The translations under genes were made by a program, and so were the position numbers. From CAZBEL01 sp964628055 (lineage in GTDB: Bacteria > Fidelibacterota > Marinisomatia > Marinisomatales > TCS56): DNA of 64,000 bases. Shown piece by piece: positions 42,890 to 51,683 of the stretch. The stretch covers positions 1 through 64,000 of the forward strand of contig CAZVNL010000004.1 in the NCBI GenBank assembly GCA_964628055.1, written 5' to 3'. The notes under the pieces were generated by a model. The model did no database searches. It saw only the letters and a list, made by a program, of their open reading frames with translations, and was not told the DNA's origin. The first letter of the stretch is position 1. Each line of letters begins with the position of its first letter.

Positions 42890-43285
42890 ATGGCGACGTT
42901 CCACTTAGAAATCATAACTCCCACCCGGGTCTATGACGAGGGGCAGGTCTCCTACGTGCGTTGCCCTGGTTTAAACGGTTCCTTTGGGGTGTTGGCCCAT
43001 CACACGCGATCTATCTTTGCCCTGGAAGTGGGTGTGGTAAAGGTCGTCCGTGGTGAGCAAACCCGCTATTTTGCCACCAGCGGGGGATACGCCGAGGTGT
43101 TGGGAGATAAAGTCCGCCTCTTGCTGGAAACGGCAGAATATGCCGGTGACATTGACATAGAACGGGCCAATAAGGCGGTCCAGCGGGCCAAGGAACGATT
43201 ACAGCAAAAGGCGCATATTGACGCCGCGCGAGCTCGGGCATCCTTGCAAAAGGCCTTGAATCGTCTCCAGGTGGCAAGACTATAA
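42890..43285 (+). CDS. atpC: ATP synthase F1 subunit epsilon
   Basis: 131 residues. N-terminal beta-sandwich (FHLEIITPTRVYDEGQVSYV, GSFGVLAHH, FATSGGYAEVL) and two C-terminal helices (DIERANKAVQRAKERL). It couples rotation and can inhibit ATP hydrolysis. Last gene of the atp operon, followed by an intrinsic terminator. Confidence 0.95.
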   Translation: MATFHLEIITPTRVYDEGQVSYVRCPGLNGSFGVLAHHTRSIFALEVGVVKVVRGEQTRYFATSGGYAEVLGDKVRLLLETAEYAGDIDIERANKAVQRAKERLQQKAHIDAARARASLQKALNRLQVARL

Positions 43286-43309
43286 ATTCGTCATACCTAC
43301 TTGATACCC

Positions 43310-43337
43310 GCCGCTCGTAATTTCCGAGCGGCTTTTT
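43310..43337 (+). terminator. Intrinsic terminator after the atp operon
   Basis: GCCGCTCG (43310-43317) pairs with CGAGCGGC (43325-43332) around TAATTTC, followed by TTTTTATTT. It separates atpC from aspS. Confidence 0.92.
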
Positions 43338-43354
43338 ATTTCAACAGGGACACC

Positions 43355-45115
43355 ATGTTTCAAAGAACACACACTTGCGGGGAACTTCGCCTCGAACATA
43401 ATCAACAGACCGTTGTACTAAATGGATGGGTTCATACAGTACGGCTTCACGGACAGGTTATTTTTATCGACCTCCGGGATCGCTATGGAAAGACGCAATT
43501 GGTCTTTAATCCGGACGCATTCCAGGGCGATTTTCAATTAGTTAAAAAACTTTCTGTTGAGGATGTAATCAGCATTACGGGTATGGTCCGGGCGCGTGCC
43601 AGCGGGGCCCAAAACCCCCGCTTGGCCACGGGCGAAGTCGAGGTCCTGGTAAAGCACCTAAAAGTGTTGAATGAAGCAGCGCCCCTGCCTTTTCAAATTA
43701 CTAAACGGGAAAGCGCTACCGAGGAATTCCGCCTCAAATACCGTTACCTGGAGCTCAGAACCGAGGAATTACAGCGTAACCTGGCCCTTCGCCATGCGAC
43801 CTATCAAGCGGTTCGCCGGTACCTGTCTGAGCATGATTTTCTAGAAGTGGAAACACCCGTATTGATGAAATCGACTCCGGAAGGCGCCCGGGATTATCTG
43901 GTCCCCAGCCGGATTCATAAGGGGAGATTCTACGCCCTTCCTCAGTCGCCCCAAACCTATAAACAACTCCTCATGGTCGCAGGGCTGGATCGCTATTTTC
44001 AAATCGTGAAATGTTTTCGCGACGAGGATTTACGGGCTGACCGTCAACCGGAGTTTACCCAAATCGACCTGGAAATGTCCTTTGTAGCAGAGGACCAGGT
44101 ACGCGAGATAAGTGAAGGACTGACGCGCACGGTTTTTTCCTCGGTGGCCGGTGTGGAGCTGCCAGATCCCTTTCCCATAATGAATTACCTCGAAGCGCTA
44201 GAAACTTTCGGCACCGATCGCCCGGACTTAAGGTTTGATTTACCCTTGTTGGACGTGAAACCATTTGCTGGTAAGAGCACTTTCAACGCCTTCCAGTCTG
44301 TGGAGGCTGTCCGGGGCTTGCGGTTGCCGGGTGGCGCCAAGTATTCGCGAAAAAAGATAGACGAGTTGAATACCTTCGTTCAACATCATCACGCCAAAGG
44401 TTTGACCTTTGTGAAACAGGTGGGAGGTGTATTAACGGGTGGCGTAGCCAAGTTTTTCCCTACTGACTTACAACATAGTATGATTGAAAAATTTGATCTC
44501 AAGGAGGGGGATATTCTATTCATGGTAGGGGATACCTGGAAAATGGCGCTCCACGCCCTGGGGGCCCTGCGAACGGAATTGGCCCGCCGGGAAAATCTTG
44601 TTAATAAGGATCAGTTTCGTCCAGTGTGGGTGATGGGTTTTCCCATGTTTGAGTGGGATCCTACCGAACAACGTTACGTGGCCATGCACCATCCTTTTAC
44701 GGCTCCCCAGCCAGAAGACCTTTCGCTGTTAACCTCGGAACCTAAGAAAGTCCGGTCCCGAGGGTACGATTTGATAATCAACGGTTACGAAATTGCGGGC
44801 GGTTCGATTCGTATCCATGATCCTGACGTTCAGCAACAAGTTTTCCGCGTGTTGGGGATTGAAGCGGAGGAGGCCAAGGAGAAATTCGGTTTTCTCTTAG
44901 AGGCTTTCACTTATGGTGCCCCACCCCATGGCGGGATTGCTTTCGGTTTTGATCGCTTGGTCATGTTGTTGGCCGGGGCGGAAAACATCCGGGAAGTCAT
45001 TGCCTTTCCCAAAACAACCAGCGCCTTGAACCTCATGGACGGCTCCCCCGGTACCATCTCGGAAAGCCAACTTCGCGAATTGGGACTCGCGCTGATTCCC
45101 AGGCCAAAATCGTGA
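43355..45115 (+). CDS. aspS: Aspartyl-tRNA synthetase
   Basis: 586 residues from ATG 43355, just past the terminator; the open frame from 43301 runs through it and is not coding. OB-fold anticodon domain (GWVHTVRLHGQVIFIDLRDR), class II motif 2 (FQIVKCFRDEDLRADRQPEFTQ), the bacterial GAD insertion, and motif 3 (GIAFGFDRLVMLLAG). Charges tRNA-Asp, and perhaps tRNA-Asn. It overlaps the following SDR gene by 4 nt. Confidence 0.97.
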   Translation: MFQRTHTCGELRLEHNQQTVVLNGWVHTVRLHGQVIFIDLRDRYGKTQLVFNPDAFQGDFQLVKKLSVEDVISITGMVRARASGAQNPRLATGEVEVLVKHLKVLNEAAPLPFQITKRESATEEFRLKYRYLELRTEELQRNLALRHATYQAVRRYLSEHDFLEVETPVLMKSTPEGARDYLVPSRIHKGRFYALPQSPQTYKQLLMVAGLDRYFQIVKCFRDEDLRADRQPEFTQIDLEMSFVAEDQVREISEGLTRTVFSSVAGVELPDPFPIMNYLEALETFGTDRPDLRFDLPLLDVKPFAGKSTFNAFQSVEAVRGLRLPGGAKYSRKKIDELNTFVQHHHAKGLTFVKQVGGVLTGGVAKFFPTDLQHSMIEKFDLKEGDILFMVGDTWKMALHALGALRTELARRENLVNKDQFRPVWVMGFPMFEWDPTEQRYVAMHHPFTAPQPEDLSLLTSEPKKVRSRGYDLIINGYEIAGGSIRIHDPDVQQQVFRVLGIEAEEAKEKFGFLLEAFTYGAPPHGGIAFGFDRLVMLLAGAENIREVIAFPKTTSALNLMDGSPGTISESQLRELGLALIPRPKS

Positions 45116-45960
45116 CCTTAACAAGCCAAGTCATTTGTGTGACCGGGGCCACCGATGGCATCGGGAAAGTAACGGCGTTGGAACTGGCTCGTCAAGACGC
45201 TACCATCGCCATTGTGGGGCGCAACCCCGAGAAAGGCAAACGGGTCGTGGAAGAAATCCAAAGCGCTACCGGGAACGAGGCCATACGGTTTCACTGCGCA
45301 GATCTCAGTTTAATGGCCCATATTCGGAAACTTACTGACGAACTGGAATCCACGTATGCTCGTTTAGACGTGTTAGTCAATAACGCCGGCGCTTTTTTTC
45401 ATGGCTTCCAGCGAACATCTGAAGGGTTTGAACAAACTTTTGCTTTGAACCATCTCAATTATTTCCTGTTAACTAATCGTCTCCTGGAGTTGCTCAAGGC
45501 TTCGGGGAAGGGACGTATTGTCAACGTGTCTTCGGAAGCACACCGGGGAGCCATACTTGACCTGGAGAACCTTAACGGAGAGAAAAACTATTCTGGCTGG
45601 AAGGCCTATCAGCAGTCCAAGTTGACCAATATTCTTTTCACTTACCATCTGCATCGCCGTTTAGCTTCCGGTACCGTAACAGTAAACTGTTTACATCCCG
45701 GGTTCGTGGCTACCAAGTTTGGCCACAATAACCGCGGTTTGGTGGGCCTGGCCCTGCGGTGGTCGCAGAAATTAGGGGCTATTTCGGTGGTGGAAGGAGC
45801 CAAGACCAGCATTTACCTGGCTTCTTCCGAAGAAGTTGCCGGAGTTAGTGGAAAATATTTTGATCGGTGTAAACCGCGAGAAAGCTCCCCCGAGTCGTAT
45901 GACCAGACCCTGCAAGAAAAGCTATGGGAAGTAAGTGAAAGTATGGTTGCTCGAGTTTAA
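45112..45960 (+). CDS. Short-chain dehydrogenase/reductase, retinol-dehydrogenase-like
   Basis: 282 residues, GTG start overlapping the aspS stop (GTGA). NAD(P)-binding TGATDGIG (~11), LVNNAG (~90), catalytic Ser in NVSSEAH (~142) and YQQSK (~165). VVGRNPEKG after strand 2 favours NADP(H). The sequence resembles the vertebrate retinol dehydrogenase / WWOX-like group common in bacteria, but the substrate is unknown. Confidence 0.88.
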   Translation: MTLTSQVICVTGATDGIGKVTALELARQDATIAIVGRNPEKGKRVVEEIQSATGNEAIRFHCADLSLMAHIRKLTDELESTYARLDVLVNNAGAFFHGFQRTSEGFEQTFALNHLNYFLLTNRLLELLKASGKGRIVNVSSEAHRGAILDLENLNGEKNYSGWKAYQQSKLTNILFTYHLHRRLASGTVTVNCLHPGFVATKFGHNNRGLVGLALRWSQKLGAISVVEGAKTSIYLASSEEVAGVSGKYFDRCKPRESSPESYDQTLQEKLWEVSESMVARV

Positions 45961-46026
45961 GGGGGTTTATTTGTAGTCCGTGTCTTTTGTAGCCGAGGTT
46001 GTCCAGTCAAGATTGAAGGGGGATTT

Positions 46027-47097
46027 ATGGCGGCACGGGGTATTATTCATTTTGATTTAGACGCCTTTTTTTGCTCGGTTGAGGTACTGCAAAATCCCGC
46101 CTGGCGGAAAAAACCGCTGGTTGTGGGGGGTGCGTCTAACAAGCGTGGGGTGGTTGCCTCGGCTTCTTATCCGGCGCGAAAATACGGTATACATTCGGCC
46201 ATGCCCATGGCTCAAGCCCAACGCCTTTGCCCCCATCTTGTCATTGTACCACCCCATTTTAAACGCTACCGGGCCTATTCACGAATCGTAATAGGGATTT
46301 TGGAAAAAGCAGCTGACGCGTTTCAACAAGTCAGCATCGACGAAGCCTACCTGGATGTGACCGGTCAATTGACCCACTGGGAGGAGATTATCGAAATTGG
46401 GAAAGCTTTACAGACCAAGATTGCCCAACATGTGGGATTACCGGCCTCCCTTGGCTTGGCAAGCAATAAGTTAGTTGCCAAGATTGCCTCCGCCTCTGCA
46501 AAACCTGCGGGCTTTACGGTAGTTACACCGGGCACTGAACGGACGTTTTTAGCGCCTCTGCCCATAGGTAAAATTCCTGGAATCGGTCCTCGTACCGCGG
46601 CGCGTCTGAACGCTTTTGGGATCCAGACCATCCAACAATTACAAACCTGTTCCTTGGATATTTTGAAACCCTTTGGCCGCTGGGGCGCCTTGATGATCCA
46701 ATGGGCTCGCGGTGAGGATACCCGGCCGGTTCGTCAGGAACGCAGCCGCAAATCTCTCAGCCAGGAGCGCACTTTTCCCACGGACGTGACCGACCGGGAA
46801 GAGCTATTAAAATGCTTAACAGACTTGAGCGAGAAGGTGGCTGCGCGGCTTCAACAGAAAGAGCTATTTGCCCACACGGTTTTTATCAAAGTACGCTACT
46901 CCGATTTTACGACCTTTACCCGCCAGAGGCGGTTGCTTCGACCGACCAATTCTATAGGGATGATTAACAAGATTGCCAGGGAATTACTGTTGCAGGTCTG
47001 GGATGGGCGACGACCCTTGCGACTTTTGGGTGTGGGGGGCCGGAAATTCGATTCGGGAGGGAATCAGCTCTCCTTTTCTTTCTCAAACAAGGAGTAA
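46027..47097 (+). CDS. dinB: DNA polymerase IV (Y-family)
   Basis: 356 residues with a GGGGGA site before the ATG. Catalytic carboxylates in IIHFDLDAFFCSVE (~8-21) and VSIDEAYLDVTG (~100). Helix-hairpin-helix KIPGIGPRTAARL, thumb and little-finger domain to the end. No clear beta-clamp-binding motif could be picked at the C-terminus (NQLSFSFSNKE contains QLSFSF, which may serve). Error-prone translesion synthesis. Confidence 0.95.
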   Translation: MAARGIIHFDLDAFFCSVEVLQNPAWRKKPLVVGGASNKRGVVASASYPARKYGIHSAMPMAQAQRLCPHLVIVPPHFKRYRAYSRIVIGILEKAADAFQQVSIDEAYLDVTGQLTHWEEIIEIGKALQTKIAQHVGLPASLGLASNKLVAKIASASAKPAGFTVVTPGTERTFLAPLPIGKIPGIGPRTAARLNAFGIQTIQQLQTCSLDILKPFGRWGALMIQWARGEDTRPVRQERSRKSLSQERTFPTDVTDREELLKCLTDLSEKVAARLQQKELFAHTVFIKVRYSDFTTFTRQRRLLRPTNSIGMINKIARELLLQVWDGRRPLRLLGVGGRKFDSGGNQLSFSFSNKE

Positions 47098-47100
47098 CGG

Positions 47101-47637
47101 TTAGCCTTCTTGCTCAGCAGGTGAAATAAGCGACAATAGTTCCTGGTAGATTTGGTAATTTTCCCCGTCAAAACAGCAAAAGATGACGGTTTCCGGTAGG
47201 GGGTGTTGATCTAAGAATTGTTTCACGGTAGTGAAGGCAATCCGGGCGGCTTTTGTTTTCGGAAAACCATAGACCCCGGTACTAATGTTCGGGAAAGCCA
47301 AGCTCTTGAGGCAATGTTTTTCCGCCAGTTTCAAGCTGGACAGGTAAGTCGACTCCAGCAAGGCTGGTTCCTGCCGATGACCTCCCCGCCACACGGGCCC
47401 TACGGTGTGAATGATAAAGCGCGCTGGTAGCTTATACCCCTTGGTAAGGCGAGCTTCTCCCCTGGAACAACCTCCGAGGGTTCGGCATTCTTCTAATAAT
47501 TGTGGTCCTGCCGCCCGGTGAATGGCGCCATCCACCCCGCCCCCACCCAAAAGAGACGTATTGGCCGTATTCACGATAGCCTCCACGGGAAGCGTGGTAA
47601 TGTCGCCCCGTAGCACCTGGATCCTGCCTTTTCCCAT
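47101..47637 (-). CDS. Macro domain protein (ADP-ribose binding/deacetylase)
   Basis: 178 residues. Macro domain of the YmdB/MacroD type: LPVEAIVNTANTSLLGGGGVDGAIHRAAG, GYKLPARFIIHTVGPVW, and AFPNISTGVYGFPKTKAA. It should bind ADP-ribose and hydrolyse O-acetyl-ADP-ribose or ADP-ribosyl-glutamate. A sirtuin, which makes O-acetyl-ADP-ribose, lies 6 kb away in the same window. Confidence 0.93.
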   Translation of the reverse strand: MGKGRIQVLRGDITTLPVEAIVNTANTSLLGGGGVDGAIHRAAGPQLLEECRTLGGCSRGEARLTKGYKLPARFIIHTVGPVWRGGHRQEPALLESTYLSSLKLAEKHCLKSLAFPNISTGVYGFPKTKAARIAFTTVKQFLDQHPLPETVIFCCFDGENYQIYQELLSLISPAEQEG

Positions 47638-47765
47638 ACGGGGAAATTAATAAATTCCACCTTATTATTCTTCGGTTGGATTGCTGCCTCTTATCTCAAC
47701 GACGGCGAAGAAAAAGGGTCGTGACTCTGGCTGAACTGTAGTAATTTTCTAAGAAGAGAGGGTTT

Positions 47766-48107
47766 ATGAAAAAAGCACTTTTCATCATTATTCTTTTAAC
47801 CGGGTTTTTGTGGGCCCAGGAAGCGGTTCCCGATAGCCTCCTTACGGAAGATCAGTAGACCAGTTTTGATAAAGTGCAGCACCTGAGTTTCAGTTGCCTG
47901 TGGATGTTGAGCGTCCAGTACGTGTTGGTTAACAAAGGAGGGTTTCGTGAAGAAGCGGGCTATCCTGTGGCTCTATCCGCTGGGGTCCTATTAGGTTTAG
48001 AGAAGGAATGGTATGATAAACGCCGTCCCCAGGGCTATTTCAGTCGGCGGGATTTAGTGGCCGGTGGCGTTGGACTGGCCCTGGCTTCCCTGATCATCCT
48101 GTTTTAA
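47766..48107 (+). pseudogene. DUF2279/YfiM-like envelope protein gene interrupted by TAG
   Basis: ATG 47766 begins a signal peptide (MKKALFIIILLTGFLWAQEA). The frame stops at TAG 47856-47858 after 30 codons, but continues in the same frame: DKVQHLSFSCLWMLSVQY, GLEKEWYD and GYFSRRDLVAGGVGLALASL. The DKxxH, KExyD and fSxxDLvA elements match DUF2279/YfiM proteins. A single nonsense change therefore separates the signal peptide from the mature protein. GTG 47874 could restart, but without a signal peptide. Confidence 0.7.
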
Positions 48108-48131
48108 CCCTCACTAGCAAGAGGAGCTACC

Positions 48132-49196
48132 ATGCCACCTATTACGATTGCTTTGGATGCCATGGGGGGCGATCACGCCCCTCAAGAAATTGTTGCCGGC
48201 GCTTTAGAGGCGATGCGCTCTCACCCGGTAAAAATCATTTTTGTAGGTGACCGCCAGGCTATCGAAGAACATGTTCAACAACGTGGTACTGAACCTGGCT
48301 CGTATGAAATTCTCCACACTCCCCAGGTGATAACCATGGAAGAAGCCCCCAAGGAGGCCGTGGAGCAAAAGCCGGATGCCTCCATTGCCCTGGCGGCGCA
48401 ATTGGTGGGCTCGGGGAAGGCCGACGCCCTGGTGTCGGCCGGGAGTACCGGATCGGTAGTGTTGTCGGCGGCGAAATATATCCCCCGGATTTATGGAGTA
48501 CGGCGCACCGCCATTGCTACCGTTTATCCCACGCTAAATGAGAGTAAACGGCAGGACAATCTCGCATTAATGGTTGACGTGGGGGCTAATGTGAAGTGCA
48601 GCGCCGAAGAACTGGTACAGTTTGCCATCATGGGGTCGGTTTACGTGGCGGATATTCGCGGGGTTACGGACCCGAAAGTGGCTCTGTTGAATATCGGGGA
48701 AGAGGCCACTAAAGGGGGCAAAAAAATGCAGGAAGCCTACCGTTTGTTAAAGAAGGTGCCGGGCATTTCCTTTAGCGGAAACGTTGAGGGAAAAGACATC
48801 TTGCGGGGGATTGTGGACGTCATCGTTACCGAAGGATTTGTGGGGAATATTGTGGTGAAGACGTTGGAAGGGGCGGCCAAGACGGTAAGCCAGTTGGGAA
48901 AAATGGCTTTCAAAGCCCGATTGGGTTGGAAGGTTGGCTTGTTTTTCCTGCGTAAAGGCTTGGCTATCTTACGGGAAGTTACCGACTATACAGAATACGG
49001 CGGGGCACCCCTATTGGGGTTCGATAAAATCGTGATTATTGCCCACGGTCGCTCCAACGCCAAAGCTGTGGCCAATGCCATTAAGTTGGCCAGTAAATGC
49101 GTACGGGACGATGTCTGTGGGATCATTGCGAAAAAAATCCGTACTTTTGAGACCGAACCGGGACGTGAATATGGACGTCTGTCAGACGAGTATTGA
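48132..49196 (+). CDS. plsX: Phosphate acyltransferase PlsX
   Basis: 354 residues with an AGAGGAG site. Begins ITIALDAMGGDHAPQEIV and carries DALVSAGSTGSVVLSA, LMVDVGANVKCSAEELVQFA, VEGKDILRGIVDVIVTEGFVGN and HGRSNAKAVANAI, all PlsX signatures. It converts acyl-ACP and phosphate to acyl-phosphate for PlsY. In many bacteria plsX sits with rpmF and fabH; here it stands between a broken gene and an aldo/keto reductase. Confidence 0.96.
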   Translation: MPPITIALDAMGGDHAPQEIVAGALEAMRSHPVKIIFVGDRQAIEEHVQQRGTEPGSYEILHTPQVITMEEAPKEAVEQKPDASIALAAQLVGSGKADALVSAGSTGSVVLSAAKYIPRIYGVRRTAIATVYPTLNESKRQDNLALMVDVGANVKCSAEELVQFAIMGSVYVADIRGVTDPKVALLNIGEEATKGGKKMQEAYRLLKKVPGISFSGNVEGKDILRGIVDVIVTEGFVGNIVVKTLEGAAKTVSQLGKMAFKARLGWKVGLFFLRKGLAILREVTDYTEYGGAPLLGFDKIVIIAHGRSNAKAVANAIKLASKCVRDDVCGIIAKKIRTFETEPGREYGRLSDEY

Positions 49197-49266
49197 GGGG
49201 GAGCAATTAGGACCAGATCAAAAAATTGATTTTGCACTAACCGGGTAAGATGTAGAGAGGATTTAC

Positions 49267-50265
49267 ATGGAGATGCAATACCGAACGTTGGGGAATTCAG
49301 GATTACGTTTGAGCGTTTTCTCTTACGGGTCGTGGATAACCTTTGGCAATCAGGTTGGTTTAGAAGAAGCCCAGAAGCTCATGAAGACGGCTTACGATGC
49401 TGGAGTGAATTTTTTCGATAATGCCGAGGTTTACACCCAGGGGAAATCGGAAGAGATCATGGGGCAGGCGGTCCGTCGTTTGGGGTGGAGTCGGGATAGT
49501 TTTTGTGTGTCCAGTAAAGTGTTTTTTGGGGGGCAGCGTCCTACCCAGCGGGGGCTGCATCGTAAACACATCACCGAGGCCTGCCATGGGGCTTTACGGC
49601 GGCTTCAGGTGGAGTACCTGGACCTTTTTTTCTGTCATCGCCCCGACCACCATACCCCCATTGTAGAAACAGTGCGGGCCATGCATACCCTGGTTTTACA
49701 GGGGAAAATATTGTATTGGGGGACTTCCGAATGGAGTGCCGATCAAATTCGTACGGCTTATGCCGTGGCCCGGGAGCATCATTTGACCCCTCCCACGATG
49801 GAACAACCAGAATATAACCTCTTCGAACGTCAGAAAATGGAACGGGAGTATCGGGACCTTTTCCGGGATGAACACCTAGGGACGACCGTTTGGTCTCCGT
49901 TGGCTTCGGGTATTTTAACAGGGAAATACAGCCGGGGGATACCTGAAAACACTCGCATGAAGGTGGAAGGTTATCAATGGTTACAGGAACGTTTGCTTTC
50001 CCCCGAAGGAAAGGAGCGAATTGCTAAGGTGCGGGAGCTGTCCCAATTGGCCGATGAAGTTGGGATTAAATTGGTCCATCTGGTGCTGGGGTGGTGTTTA
50101 CAAAATCCCAACGTAAGCACGGTAATCTTAGGAGCCTCCAAAGTATCCCAATTGAAAGAGAACCTGAAAACCCTAAAAGTGTTAAACGTTTTCACCTCTG
50201 AGCTTATGGAGCAGATCGAGGGGATTGTCCAGACCAAACCGCAAATGCCCATGCAGTTTGAATGA
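49267..50265 (+). CDS. Aldo/keto reductase, potassium-channel beta-subunit-like
   Basis: 332 residues (second ATG at 49273 possible). TIM-barrel AKR: FFDNAEVYTQGKSEEIMG with catalytic Asp and Tyr, SSKVFFGG with Lys, YLDLFFCHRPD, and VWSPLASGILTGKYS plus VILGASKVSQLKEN for NADPH binding. The spacing fits the AKR6/7 (Kv-beta, YghZ) branch. It probably reduces aldehydes. Function in this organism unknown. Confidence 0.9.
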   Translation: MEMQYRTLGNSGLRLSVFSYGSWITFGNQVGLEEAQKLMKTAYDAGVNFFDNAEVYTQGKSEEIMGQAVRRLGWSRDSFCVSSKVFFGGQRPTQRGLHRKHITEACHGALRRLQVEYLDLFFCHRPDHHTPIVETVRAMHTLVLQGKILYWGTSEWSADQIRTAYAVAREHHLTPPTMEQPEYNLFERQKMEREYRDLFRDEHLGTTVWSPLASGILTGKYSRGIPENTRMKVEGYQWLQERLLSPEGKERIAKVRELSQLADEVGIKLVHLVLGWCLQNPNVSTVILGASKVSQLKENLKTLKVLNVFTSELMEQIEGIVQTKPQMPMQFE

Positions 50266-50282
50266 AGGACTTTTAGACAATT

Positions 50283-51053
50283 ATGGGTGACTGGCGGGAA
50301 TTTTCACCTACTGTTAGGACTTCTTTGCGATTATATCCCTGGAGTAGGATACGTCCCATTCCCTGGGCCACACTGCCCAAGCCCCTTTGCCAGTCGAAAG
50401 TGGCGGTTGTCTCTACGGCAGGCCTGGTATTACCCACCCAGGAGGAGTTCGATCCGAGCATTAAGGGCGGCGATTATACGCACCGGGTTATCCCTGCGAA
50501 TGTTGATTTGGAAACGCTTCGGGACACCCACCGTAGCCGCGTGTTCGACCACGACGGCTACCGTTCAGATCCTAATTTGGCTTTTCCCCTGGACCGGTTG
50601 CGGGAACTCCAGGAAGACAAGGTCATTGGAGCCCTGGGCGAACATCACATTTCTCTTATGGGGTCGATTACGGCGCCTGGTAGATTGAAAAAAATGACCG
50701 CTCCCAAGGTTGCCAATCTTTTTCTTGAAGAGGGTGTTGATGCTGTGCTATTGTTTCCGGTGTGACCTTTTTGTAACCAGACCGTGAGCCTGGTTGCGGC
50801 AACCGTCGAACAGGTGGGAATTCCTACCGTTGTCATTCAGTTTATTTGGGAAATTGCCAGGAAAATAAAACCTCCCCGGGCGTTATTAGTCCCCTATTGT
50901 CACGGATACCCCCTGGGAGAACCCCATAATATTCCTCTTCAAAAGGACATTTTGCAGCGAGCGTTGAATTTATTGAACCATCCAGGACCACCACCAGTTT
51001 TAGAAACATTCTCCCCGTCGGCTACACCGGTGACCCCTGAGAAAGGAGATTAG
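50283..51053 (+). CDS. GrdB/PrdB-family (glycine/sarcosine/betaine reductase selenoprotein B-like) protein with TGA-encoded selenocysteine
   Basis: 256 residues if TGA 50763-50765 (codon 161) is read as selenocysteine. Before it: PIPWATLPKPLCQSKVAVVS, KGGDYTHRVIPAN, HDGYRSDPNLAFPLDRLREL and EEGVDAVLLFPV. After it, in the same frame, PFCNQTVSLVAATVEQVGIP and VPYCHGYPLGEPHN up to TAG-free end at 51053. Both halves belong to one family, and the TGA lies at the redox position of a UxxC motif (U-P-F-C) where relatives have Sec or Cys. An 8-bp stem-loop follows the TGA. The enzyme probably uses the selenol in C-N bond reduction or thiol redox; true substrate unknown. The alternative is a simple nonsense mutation. 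Confidence 0.72.
50773..50797 (+). promoter_or_regulatory. Candidate bacterial SECIS element
   Basis: GTAACCAG (50773-50780) pairs with CTGGTTGC (50790-50797), eight pairs including one G-U, around a 9-nt loop ACCGTGAGC. It begins 7 nt after the TGA, and the loop G (50784) is 19 nt past it. Bacterial SECIS hairpins lie directly 3' of UGA with a G in the apical loop, so position and shape fit. Confidence 0.6.
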
Positions 51054-51083
51054 CTGTTTGGCTGCCAGAGAGGCTTTGTAGTC

Positions 51084-51305
51084 GTGAAATATTTTGGAAG
51101 GTATTTGATTATAGTCGGGGTCATTTTACTTATTGTAGGTGGATTTATGTATTTTAGCGGGAGCAAGTTAAAGTGGATCGGTCATTTGCCAGGAGATATA
51201 CGCATCGAACGTGACTCTTTCCGGTTCTATTTTCCAATCACCACGATGGTTCTTTTTTCTCTACTGCTGACCTTGTTGATTCGTATCTATCAATGGTTTC
51301 GATAA
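51084..51305 (+). CDS. DUF2905 membrane protein
   Basis: 73 residues from GTG 51084. Two transmembrane helices (LIIVGVILLIVGGFMYF and FPITTMVLFSLLLTLLIRIY) with the conserved GHLPGDIRIERDSFRFYFPI between, the DUF2905 hallmark. Function unknown. It lies 30 bp after the selenoprotein candidate on the same strand. Confidence 0.9.
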   Translation: MKYFGRYLIIVGVILLIVGGFMYFSGSKLKWIGHLPGDIRIERDSFRFYFPITTMVLFSLLLTLLIRIYQWFR

Positions 51306-51500
51306 AGTAACTGCCCCTAACGGTAATAGTCTACGACTCTTTTCCTAATTGTTCCCGTATTTGTCAAAAGGGCATACCCCTGGTGTATTAAACAGTTAAT
51401 TTGTCCTATTTTGCGCTGACAATACTCAAAAGTTCAGGGAAAAGGGAGTGGTACGGTGTTTGTGCCCTATTAAATGCCAGAGAACTGAAAAGGGAAGATT

Positions 51501-51683
51501 ATGAAAGACAAGACGAAACATTTACAAACCTTACGAGTGCAGCAAAAAGTTGCCCGGTATATTCTGGAGCAGCAGAAAAAGAGTTTGGACGGTTGTGCAT
51601 TGCCCGTAGTGAACTCCCAGGTTCTGCAGTTTGCACAACTCTTGCCCTTGTTAAAAAATCCAAACATAATGGCCCAAGCATGA
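51501..51683 (+). CDS. Small hypothetical protein
   Basis: 60 residues. AAAAGGGAAG lies ~8 nt before the ATG. Predicted mostly helical, rich in Gln, Lys and Leu (KHLQTLRVQQKVARYILEQQ). No family recognised. Its TGA overlaps the ATG of the next small ORF (ATGA), which supports translation of both. An overlapping frame from 51401 is the less likely alternative. Confidence 0.5.
   Translation: MKDKTKHLQTLRVQQKVARYILEQQKKSLDGCALPVVNSQVLQFAQLLPLLKNPNIMAQA

Noticed and set aside
43301..43354. Extended aspS start at 43301
   Set aside because: It reads through an intrinsic terminator stem; ATG 43355 gives the normal AspS N-terminus.
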